A stretch of DNA of 5,754 nucleotides from assembly GCA_028712015.1 (NCBI GenBank), contig JAQTRB010000120.1, forward strand, positions 1 through 5,754. The letters run 5' to 3'. The notes below the pieces were generated by a model. It searched no databases and was not told where the DNA came from. It saw only the letters and a list, made by a program, of their open reading frames with translations. This document shows positions 1 through 5,691 of this stretch, piece after piece. Source of the DNA: Syntrophales bacterium (GTDB taxonomy: Bacteria > Desulfobacterota > Syntrophia > Syntrophales > UBA5619). The first letter of the stretch is position 1; each line of letters opens with the position of its first letter. The position numbers and the translations under genes were made by a program.

Positions 1-135
1 CCGTTGGAAGGCCGCGCGATCGCCCTTGTCAATCAAACGGAAGATCGCTCCTACATGTATTTTATCCTGTTTTCCATTCCAAAGATCACGCTTACGGCGG
101 ACATCATTGAGTATGTCGATGAACCGGCCAAGTAG
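1..135 (+). CDS. C-terminal fragment of an unrecognised protein
   Basis: Frame 1 is open from the window edge to a TAG at 133-135 and gives 44 residues. The fragment contains RAIALVNQTEDRSYMYF, then a hydrophobic, beta-like stretch (FILFSIPKITLTADIIEYV), and ends in DEPAK. The alternating hydrophobic pattern looks like the last strands of a beta-rich domain, and I see no membrane helix long enough to be convincing. I do not recognise the family. It is read as a real gene because the frame is open with protein-like composition, it runs in the same direction as the macrodomain gene, and that gene starts only 83 bases later. The two may share a transcript. The gene start lies outside the window. 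An ATG at 26 in another frame overlaps this fragment and gives an implausible Arg/Ser-rich product. Confidence 0.55.
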   Translation, partial: PLEGRAIALVNQTEDRSYMYFILFSIPKITLTADIIEYVDEPAK

Positions 136-139
136 ATTT

Positions 140-151
140 TTCATCGATGAA
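140..151. promoter_or_regulatory. 12-base perfect palindrome upstream of the macrodomain gene
   Basis: TTCATCGATGAA reads the same on both strands. It begins five bases after the stop of the upstream gene and lies 67 bases before the macrodomain ATG. It could be an operator for a dimeric regulator. It could also form a short RNA hairpin (TTCA/TGAA around TCGA), but no T run follows it on the plus strand, so it is not a terminator for the upstream gene. A palindrome this long is expected about once by chance in a window of this size, so only its position makes it notable. Confidence 0.25.
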
Positions 152-174
152 CAAAGGGTGTCCGTCGATGCGCA

Positions 175-213
175 GGCGCCCGGCGGAATGCAGCATTGGG
201 CGAGAGGGGCGCC
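175..213 (+). promoter_or_regulatory. Possible leader hairpin covering the macrodomain gene's ribosome-binding site
   Basis: GGCGCCC at 175-181 is perfectly complementary to GGGCGCC at 207-213. The second arm takes up three of the four G residues that end the Shine-Dalgarno stretch GAGAGGGG (202-209). Part of the first arm, CGCCC at 177-181, can instead pair with GGGCG at 198-202, closing over a small AATG/CATT stem (187-197) and leaving most of the Shine-Dalgarno sequence free. The two pairings exclude each other, as in a translational on/off switch. This is read by eye. GC-rich DNA makes such pairings by chance, and GGCGCC is itself self-complementary, which raises the odds further. Confidence 0.25.
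202..209 (+). promoter_or_regulatory. Ribosome-binding site that decides the macrodomain start
   Basis: GAGAGGGG lies nine bases before the ATG at 219. The earlier in-frame ATGs at 147 and 168 and the later one at 243 have no purine-rich stretch at a suitable distance. This supports 219 as the start and a 175-residue product. Confidence 0.55.
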
Positions 214-218
214 GTAAA

Positions 219-746
219 ATGGTCGATCTATCCGAATCCCGCATGCGGGTCGTGCAAGACGACATCACCCGCCTCCACGTCGATGCCATCGTGAACGCCG
301 CCAACACATCGCTGCTGGGGGGCGGCGGGGTCGACGGCGCAATCCACCGCGCTGCCGGTCCGGATCTGCTGGAGGAGTGTCGGCACCTGGGCGGATGCCC
401 AACCGGCGAAGCGCGCATCACGGGCGGCTACAACCTTCCCGCCCGGTTCGTCATCCATGCCGTCGGCCCCGTGTATCGCGGCGGCCGCCATGATGAGGCC
501 GGACTTCTGCAATCGGCTTACAACCACTGTCTGCGGCTGGCCGAGGAGAACGGCGCTCTTTCGCTCGCGTTTCCATGCATCTCCACGGGGGTGTACGGCT
601 ATCCGAAGGCGGAGGCGTGCAACATCGCCGTCTCGACCGTTCAGGCATGGCTGACGAGTCATGAACTCCCGCGCAACGTCGTCTTCTGCTGCTTCAGCGA
701 CAAAGACGTCGCATTCTACCGGGAACGCCTGTCGGCACTCAGATGA
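219..746 (+). CDS. YmdB-type macrodomain protein, probable O-acetyl-ADP-ribose deacetylase
   Basis: The product is 175 residues, a single macrodomain of the MacroD/YmdB type. These enzymes hydrolyse O-acetyl-ADP-ribose, the by-product of sirtuin deacetylation, and many also remove mono-ADP-ribose from acidic residues; they act in the cytoplasm. Visible motifs are the early QDDIT at residues 13-17 (binds the adenine side), IVNAANTSLLGGGGVDGAIH at 24-43 with N29 and D39 matching the catalytic Asn25 and Asp35 of E. coli YmdB, the PTGEARIT segment at 61-68, IHAVGP at 79-84, and the phosphate-binding loop ISTGVYGYP at 121-129. Length and motif order match YmdB (177 residues). The ATG at 219 is chosen over 147 because it has a Shine-Dalgarno sequence and because the extra 24 residues would be an Arg-rich stretch unlike the family. 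The gene converges on uvrA with a 44-base gap. Domain assignment is firm; the exact substrate is inferred. Confidence 0.93.
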   Translation: MVDLSESRMRVVQDDITRLHVDAIVNAANTSLLGGGGVDGAIHRAAGPDLLEECRHLGGCPTGEARITGGYNLPARFVIHAVGPVYRGGRHDEAGLLQSAYNHCLRLAEENGALSLAFPCISTGVYGYPKAEACNIAVSTVQAWLTSHELPRNVVFCCFSDKDVAFYRERLSALR

Positions 747-790
747 TCCGCGTTTCAACCTGTCGCTTTTAGAGGTCGTCGAACCCAAAC
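747..790. other. Short gap between two convergent genes, no clear terminator
   Basis: The macrodomain gene ends at 746 and uvrA ends at 791 on the other strand. The 44 bases hold only weak pairings: GCG/CGC followed by TTTT on the plus strand, and AGGT/ACCT around a 12-base loop. Neither is a convincing intrinsic terminator in either direction. Transcripts may therefore run into the opposite gene or end by Rho. Confidence 0.45.
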
Positions 791-3604
791 CTACAATTTT
801 AGAATTTCCCGGAGGAATCGACCGGTGTGGGAGCCCCCGGTTTCGGCCACCTGTTCCGGTGTGCCGGTCGCGATGATCCGGCCGCCGCGCGGCCCCCCTT
901 CCGGCCCCAGATCGATGATGTGGTCGGCGCACTTGATGATGTCCAGGTTGTGCTCGATGACGACGATCGTGTTCCCCATCCCGGCGAGCCGCATCAGAAC
1001 GTCGAGGAGCTTCTGGATGTCGGCGAAGTGGAGGCCGATCGTCGGCTCGTCCAGGATGTAGAGGGTGTTGCTGTTCATCCGCTTTCCCAGCTCGCGGGAG
1101 AGCTTGATCCGCTGCGCCTCACCGCCGGAGAGGGTCGTCGCCGACTGGCCCAGGCGGATGTAGCCGAGGCCGACATCGAAGAGAAGCTGGAGCTTCCCGC
1201 GGATCGCCGGGATGTTCTCGAAGAAGACCAGGGCCTGCTGGACGGTCATGTCGAGGACCTCGGCGATGTTCTTCTCCTTGTACCGGACCTCGAGGGTGTC
1301 CTGGTTGAAGCGGCGGCCATGGCAGACGTCGCAGGTCACGTAGACATCCGGCAGGAAGTGCATCTCGATCTTGATCAGGCCGTTTCCCTCGCACGCCTCG
1401 CAGCGCCCCCCCTTCACGTTGAAGCTGAACCGGCCCGGCTTGTAGCCCCGGAGCCGCGATTCGGGAAGGCCGGTGAAAAGTTCCCGGATCGGGGAGAAGA
1501 TGCCGGTGTAGGTGACCGGGTTCGAGCGGGGGGTCCGCCCGATCGGCTGTTGGTTCATCAGGATGATCCGCTCGATTCCACCCAGGTCCGTAATCCGGCG
1601 GATCTTTCCGCCGCCCGTCTTTTCCTGGTTGAGCCGCCTGGCCAGGACCTTGTAGAGGGTCTCGATGATCATCGTGCTCTTGCCCGAGCCGGAGACCCCG
1701 GTCACCGCGGTGATGAGCCCGACCGGGATCCGGATGTCCACGTCCTTGAGGTTGTGTTCGTGAGCTCCCTCGATTACGATGAACCGCCCCGTCGCAGCCC
1801 TTCGCCTTTCCGGCATGGCGATCGACCTGCGGCCCGAGAGATAGGCGCCGGTCAGGGAGTCCTCGCTGGCGCAGGCCTCCTGGGGGGTCCCCTGGAAGAC
1901 AACCTCGCCGCCGTCCACGCCGGCCCCGGGCCCGATGTCGATGATCTGGTCCGACTCCATCATCATGTCCTGATCGTGCTCCACGACGAGGACGGTGTTT
2001 CCCATGTCGCGGAGGCGCTTGAGGGTGGCAATCAGGCGGACGTTGTCCCGCTGGTGGAGCCCCACCGTGGGCTCGTCGAGGACGTAGAGGACCCCGACCA
2101 GCCCCGAGCCGATCTGGGTCGCGAGCCGGATCCTCTGCCCCTCGCCCCCGGAGAGGCTCCCCGAGGCCCGGTCCAAACTCAGGTAGTCCAAGCCCACATC
2201 GAGCAAAAAGAGGAGCCGCAGGCGGATCTCCTTCATGATCCGCTCGCTCACTTCGACCTCTTGCGGGGTGAGCGGGATCGCGGCGAGGAAATCCATGCAC
2301 TCCCGGATCGACAGGCGGCAGACGTCGAAGATGTTCTTTCCCCCGACGGTCACCGAGAGGCTCTCCGGCTTCAGCCGGGCGCCCAGACAGGTCGGACACT
2401 CCCGGAGGTTGATGTAGCGCGACAAATCCATGCGGACGTGGAGGGAGGTCGTCTCCTTGTAACGCCGGTCGAGTTGGTTCAGGACCCCCTCGAACGGGCG
2501 GGTGAGGAAAAACCGCCGGCCGCCCCGGTCGGCATAGAAGCGGATTTTTTCCCGACCCGAACCGCGAAGCAGCACGTTCCGGATCGCCTCCGGCAATTTT
2601 TCGAAAGGGGTGTTGATATCGAACTGGTAATGATCGGCCAGGGCGTCTATCGTCTGGAAGTAGTGGAGGGAATGGCGTCCCGACCAGGGAACGATCGCCC
2701 CCTCGCGGATGGAAATCCCGCCGTCGGGAACGACCAGTTCCTCGTCGAAGTACATCCGTGTGCCCAGTCCACCGCAATCCGGACAGGCCCCGTAGGGGGT
2801 GTTGAAGGAGAACATCCGGGGGGCGAGGTCCGTAATGCTGATGCCGCACTCCGGACAGGCATACCGTTCGCTGAAGAGAACCTCCTCGCCGCCGATCACG
2901 GCCACGCGGACCAGGCCATCCGAAAGTCCCGCGGCGGTCTCCAGAGAGTCGCGCAGGCGCTTGCGGATTCCCTCCTTGACGATCAGGCGATCGATCACCA
3001 CATCGATGTCGTGACGTTTGTTTCTATCGAGGGAGATCTCCTCGGCAAGCTCCCGGACTTCGCCATCCACACGGACACGGACGTACCCCTCCTTCAGGAG
3101 TTTTTTGAGCTCCTTCTGGAACTCCCCCTTCTTGCCTCGGGCGAGTGGCGCAAGGATCGTCACGCGGGTATGGTCGGGCCAGGCCAGGATCGTCTCCAGC
3201 ATCGTATCGATCGATTGGGAACGGATCTCCTTCCCGCATCGATGACAATGGGGAACGCCGATCCGCGCGAAGAGGAGACGGAGATAGTCATAGATCTCCG
3301 TCACCGTCCCGACGGTGGAGCGGGGATTGTGCGCGGCGGTCCGCTGTTCGATCGCGATTGCCGGAGAGAGCCCTTCGATCGATTCCACGTCGGGCTTGTC
3401 CATCTGACCGATGAACTGGCGGGCGTAGGTGGACAACGATTCCACGTATCGCCTTTGCCCCTCGGCATAGATCGTATCGAAGGCAAGCGACGACTTCCCC
3501 GAGCCGGAGACGCCCGTGATCACGACGAGTTTGTCGCGCGGAATGTCGACATTGATGTTCTTGAGATTGTGTTGCGCGGCGCCCTTGATTTGAATGCAGT
3601 TCAT
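791..3604 (-). CDS. uvrA: UvrA, excinuclease ABC subunit A
   Basis: UvrA is the ATP-driven damage sensor of nucleotide excision repair. As a dimer it finds bulky lesions and loads UvrB; with Mfd it also serves transcription-coupled repair in the cytoplasm. The 937 residues are full length (E. coli about 940). In order: Walker A GVSGSGKSS at 31-39; the RRYVESLSTYARQF segment at 51-64; C120/C123; the UvrB-binding region at about 130-245; a zinc module with CPEC at 250-253 and CPDC at 274-277; CPTC at 403-406; ABC signature LSGGEGQR at 484-491 and Walker B VLDEP at 508-512; second Walker A GVSGSGKST at 636-644; the PIGRTPRSNP loop at 687-696; the C-terminal zinc module C735, C738, C758, C761; second signature LSGGEAQR at 825-832 and Walker B ILDEP at 850-854. 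All catalytic elements are present. The N-terminus aligns with known UvrA starts. The ATG overlaps the TAA of the upstream SurA-like gene and its own Shine-Dalgarno is weak, which suggests translational coupling. The NQQPIGR wording at 684-690 differs from the usual DQSPIGR. Confidence 0.98.
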   Translation of the reverse strand: MNCIQIKGAAQHNLKNINVDIPRDKLVVITGVSGSGKSSLAFDTIYAEGQRRYVESLSTYARQFIGQMDKPDVESIEGLSPAIAIEQRTAAHNPRSTVGTVTEIYDYLRLLFARIGVPHCHRCGKEIRSQSIDTMLETILAWPDHTRVTILAPLARGKKGEFQKELKKLLKEGYVRVRVDGEVRELAEEISLDRNKRHDIDVVIDRLIVKEGIRKRLRDSLETAAGLSDGLVRVAVIGGEEVLFSERYACPECGISITDLAPRMFSFNTPYGACPDCGGLGTRMYFDEELVVPDGGISIREGAIVPWSGRHSLHYFQTIDALADHYQFDINTPFEKLPEAIRNVLLRGSGREKIRFYADRGGRRFFLTRPFEGVLNQLDRRYKETTSLHVRMDLSRYINLRECPTCLGARLKPESLSVTVGGKNIFDVCRLSIRECMDFLAAIPLTPQEVEVSERIMKEIRLRLLFLLDVGLDYLSLDRASGSLSGGEGQRIRLATQIGSGLVGVLYVLDEPTVGLHQRDNVRLIATLKRLRDMGNTVLVVEHDQDMMMESDQIIDIGPGAGVDGGEVVFQGTPQEACASEDSLTGAYLSGRRSIAMPERRRAATGRFIVIEGAHEHNLKDVDIRIPVGLITAVTGVSGSGKSTMIIETLYKVLARRLNQEKTGGGKIRRITDLGGIERIILMNQQPIGRTPRSNPVTYTGIFSPIRELFTGLPESRLRGYKPGRFSFNVKGGRCEACEGNGLIKIEMHFLPDVYVTCDVCHGRRFNQDTLEVRYKEKNIAEVLDMTVQQALVFFENIPAIRGKLQLLFDVGLGYIRLGQSATTLSGGEAQRIKLSRELGKRMNSNTLYILDEPTIGLHFADIQKLLDVLMRLAGMGNTIVVIEHNLDIIKCADHIIDLGPEGGPRGGRIIATGTPEQVAETGGSHTGRFLREILKL

Positions 3605-3606
3605 TA
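3602..3606 (-). promoter_or_regulatory. TAATG stop/start overlap coupling the SurA-like gene to uvrA
   Basis: On the minus strand the TAA of the SurA-like gene (3606-3604) shares its last base with the ATG of uvrA (3604-3602). The bases before it (GAGATCAAACCATA) offer only a GAG about 12 bases upstream, a poor ribosome-binding site. Re-initiation by ribosomes finishing the SurA-like gene is the likely source of UvrA translation from this transcript. Confidence 0.6.
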
Positions 3607-4569
3607 TGGTTTGATCTCGATATGGGACTTCTTGCGGAGCTCATCGAGCCATTCCGAAAATTTCTTTTCCATCTTCTCCCGCTCGATCTTTTCCCGGATC
3701 TCTTCGCGGACGCTATCAATGGCTTTGACGCTCCCGCCCCGGCGATCGATCACCTGGATGATGTGAAACCCGATGGATGATTCGATGACATTGCTGATCT
3801 GATTGAGCGGCAGGCTGAAGGCAACCTCATCCACTTCATGAAGTATCGCCCCCTTCTCGATGTAACCGATGTCGCCCCCGCCGGCGGCCTCCGGTCCCTG
3901 CGAGTACCTTGCGGAGAGTTCATTGAATGGCTCTCCGTTTATCAGGCGCTTGTGGACCGCCTCGGCGTCCGCCCGAATTTTTTCCTTCCCGGCCGCATCC
4001 ACTTCATTCGGCAGCACAAATAGAATCTGTTTGATCCGGACAGTCTCGTTCCCCTCATAATCTTCCCGATGCTTCCGGTAATATTCGCCGATTTCCTCAT
4101 CCGTAACCGTCACCCGGGATCGGATCTCCCGCCGGATCAGCTGGATCCGCATGAGCTGATCCCGAATGCCCTTCCGATACGAATCCAGGGTCAGCCCCTC
4201 CTGCTCCAGGGACTTGATGAATTCATCCTCCGAGATCTTTCGCTGTTTTTGGATATCTTTGATCGCCTCCGTCACCTCCCCGTTCGAGACGGTGATCCCG
4301 GTCTTGCGGGCTTCCTGCTCCATCAGAAGATTGTCGATCATTCGATTCAGAAGCATCAATTTGCTGTCGGCGGCCGCCTTCTCCCGATCCGGTCCCTGGT
4401 AGGAGGCGTCCATCCTTTCCTGATAGGGGAGAAAGGCGCTTTCCCATTCGGACAGGGTGATCACCTCATCGTTGACAACCGCCACGATCCGGTCCATGAC
4501 CGCGGCCTGAACCGCCGCACTCAGGAAGGTTGCCAGCATCCCTGCCAGTATCGCTTTGCCTATTTTCAT
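3604..4569 (-). CDS. SurA-like periplasmic chaperone with one parvulin domain
   Basis: The product is 321 residues, probably a periplasmic chaperone/peptidyl-prolyl isomerase that helps outer-membrane proteins fold. A Sec signal peptide is visible: K2 and K5, a hydrophobic stretch at 6-19, and a VQA site with cleavage likely after A22. A SurA-type N-terminal chaperone domain follows, opening with DRIVAVVNDEVITLSE at 26-41 and running through helices to about 155. One parvulin (rotamase) domain spans about 175-277, with the GGGDIGYIEKG loop at 230-240, FSLPL at 251-255 and GFHIIQV at 267-273. A charged C-terminal helix at about 283-313 probably packs back on the chaperone domain. E. coli SurA has two parvulin domains; this has one. 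The usual first active-site His is Gln (Q181), while the second His is kept (H269), so isomerase activity may be low. It lies 72 bases after a related lipoprotein gene and overlaps uvrA. Confidence 0.92.
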   Translation of the reverse strand: MKIGKAILAGMLATFLSAAVQAAVMDRIVAVVNDEVITLSEWESAFLPYQERMDASYQGPDREKAAADSKLMLLNRMIDNLLMEQEARKTGITVSNGEVTEAIKDIQKQRKISEDEFIKSLEQEGLTLDSYRKGIRDQLMRIQLIRREIRSRVTVTDEEIGEYYRKHREDYEGNETVRIKQILFVLPNEVDAAGKEKIRADAEAVHKRLINGEPFNELSARYSQGPEAAGGGDIGYIEKGAILHEVDEVAFSLPLNQISNVIESSIGFHIIQVIDRRGGSVKAIDSVREEIREKIEREKMEKKFSEWLDELRKKSHIEIKP

Positions 4570-4641
4570 CCCGTTCTCCTCATATTCGATAGCCGAGCAG
4601 CCGAACGGATAGGGTTGGAATCCATCCCCTCGGAAACCATC
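4570..4641 (-). other. 72-base gap before the SurA-like gene
   Basis: This is the only sizeable gap inside the minus-strand gene run. It holds the ribosome-binding site at 4576-4581 and an imperfect tandem repeat of about 8 bases (AGCCGAGC, AGCCGAAC as read on the plus strand). I see no recognisable promoter or terminator here, so the SurA-like gene and uvrA are probably read from further upstream. Confidence 0.4.
4576..4581 (-). promoter_or_regulatory. Strong ribosome-binding site of the SurA-like gene
   Basis: GAGGAG on the minus strand lies six bases before the ATG at 4569-4567. It is the best Shine-Dalgarno sequence in the minus-strand run and fixes the start so that a complete signal peptide is encoded. 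Through the TAATG overlap it may also set the level of UvrA made from this transcript. Confidence 0.7.
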
Positions 4642-5679
4642 TCAACGCTTCTCCGTAACAGCCGGCCTCCCCAATCCCGGATCCGCCGCCGCGGGACCGC
4701 CCGGAAGGGGGCGGTTGATCCGGATCACGGCCTTCGCCTTTAAATCATCAATCCAGCCCTTATAGGCCTCGGCTTCCTTCTGCTTTCTGAGTTCGGCGAT
4801 CACGCGTTCTTTGACGTCCGAGAATTTCCCGCCGCCGGCCTGCTCGCGCCCCAGGGCCTTGAAGATATGAAAGCCGTATGGGCTCTGGGCCACGCGACTC
4901 AGCTTTCCCACCGGCAGCGAAAAAACCATCCGGTCGATGGCTTCCGGCAAAACCCCCCGTTCGAAATAACCGAGGTCACCGCCCCTGACCGCCTCCGGCC
5001 CGATCGAAACTTCTCGGGCCACCTTATCAAAATCCTCTCCCGCCTTCAATCTTTTCAGAACCTCCTCCGCCCGCTTGCGGTTGGGGAGAACGATCTGCGC
5101 GACGTGCACCCGTCTCTTGTTGGCGTAGGCCTTGCGGTTGGCGTGGTAATAGGCCTCCGCCTCCCGATCCGTGACCTGAATCTTTGCGTTGACCTCCCGG
5201 GCAATCAGATTTTCGAGAAGGATCCGCTTCCGCAGCGAATTTTTCCATTCGGGAAAATCGATGCCGCCGGTTTCAAAAAGTTGACTGAACCGGACCCCGT
5301 TGTAGTCCTTTCGGATCTCATCGATCCTGGCGGCCAACTCCGCCTCCCCGACGGCAAGCGAAAGATCGCGGGCGCGCTGAAACATGAATTTCTCCCGGAT
5401 GAGGTTGTCGAGAACCGCCTCTTTGAGGCGATTCATTTCCTCCGACCCCAGAAGCGTTTCCCGCTTCACGATGGCCATCTCCGTCGCCAGCGCCTTTTCA
5501 AACTCCCCGAGAACGATCGACTCTCCGTTGACCTCCGCGACCACCGGTATCGGAGGCGGAGACACTTTCTCGTTCTCGCAGGCAGTCAAAAAACAGAGCG
5601 GGATCAGCCACAAGAGGGCCCGCCGCCGCGGAATTCGATGCACGGTCAGCGGCCGGATCTGTTCGGGAAAAGGTGTCAT
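4642..5679 (-). CDS. Parvulin-type peptidyl-prolyl isomerase lipoprotein
   Basis: The product is 345 residues, a probable lipid-anchored folding factor facing the periplasm. RRR at 18-20, a hydrophobic stretch at 21-32 and the lipobox LTAC at 31-34 mark a lipoprotein signal peptide with C34 as the lipidated residue. A Pro-rich linker (about 40-46) leads to a SurA-like N-terminal domain beginning VVAEVNGESIVLGEFEKAL at 46-64. The parvulin domain spans about 188-278, with the GGDLGYFERG loop at 233-242, FSLPVGKL at 253-260 and GFHIFKAL at 269-276. Helices follow to about 316, then a Pro/Gly/Ala-rich tail. Q195 replaces the usual first active-site His; H271 is kept. It looks like a paralogue of the downstream SurA-like protein. 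The ATG has AAGG eight bases upstream; a start at Val13 would shorten the rather long leader but lacks a ribosome-binding site. The gene begins 12 bases after the upstream gene ends. Confidence 0.9.
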   Translation of the reverse strand: MTPFPEQIRPLTVHRIPRRRALLWLIPLCFLTACENEKVSPPPIPVVAEVNGESIVLGEFEKALATEMAIVKRETLLGSEEMNRLKEAVLDNLIREKFMFQRARDLSLAVGEAELAARIDEIRKDYNGVRFSQLFETGGIDFPEWKNSLRKRILLENLIAREVNAKIQVTDREAEAYYHANRKAYANKRRVHVAQIVLPNRKRAEEVLKRLKAGEDFDKVAREVSIGPEAVRGGDLGYFERGVLPEAIDRMVFSLPVGKLSRVAQSPYGFHIFKALGREQAGGGKFSDVKERVIAELRKQKEAEAYKGWIDDLKAKAVIRINRPLPGGPAAADPGLGRPAVTEKR

Positions 5680-5687
5680 CTCATCGA

Positions 5688-5691
5688 CCTT
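5688..5691 (-). promoter_or_regulatory. Ribosome-binding site of the lipoprotein isomerase
   Basis: AAGG on the minus strand, preceded by another A, ends eight bases before the ATG at 5679-5677. It overlaps the end of the upstream gene's stop region, as is usual inside an operon. It favours this ATG over the in-frame GTG at codon 13. Confidence 0.4.

Noticed and set aside
147..218. A longer macrodomain protein starting at 147
   Set aside because: There is no ribosome-binding site, the added 24 residues are Arg-rich and unlike YmdB proteins, and a Shine-Dalgarno sequence fits the ATG at 219.
822..842. ACCGG/CCGGT inverted repeat near the end of uvrA as a terminator
   Set aside because: It has only five paired bases, lies within coding sequence and has no T run after it on either strand.
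228..932. A 234-codon open frame on the minus strand covering the macrodomain gene and the end of uvrA
   Set aside because: It is antisense to a clear macrodomain protein, has no motif, and its composition is that of a shadow frame.
1119..2849. A 576-codon open frame on the minus strand inside uvrA
   Set aside because: It is an alternative frame of uvrA, rich in Arg, Pro and Gly, with no ribosome-binding site or domain.
827..3766. A 979-codon open frame on the plus strand, antisense to all of uvrA, with a GTG start and GGAGGA (811-816) ten bases upstream
   Set aside because: The product is rich in Asp, Arg, His and Gly and reads as a mirror of uvrA codon use, with no recognisable domain. 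In GC-rich genes the antisense frame is often free of stops. UvrA on the other strand is certain, and the ribosome-site match is likely chance.
4069..4743. A 224-codon open frame on the plus strand opposite the SurA-like gene
   Set aside because: It is antisense to a well-supported gene and spans its signal peptide and the intergenic gap, with no recognisable domain.
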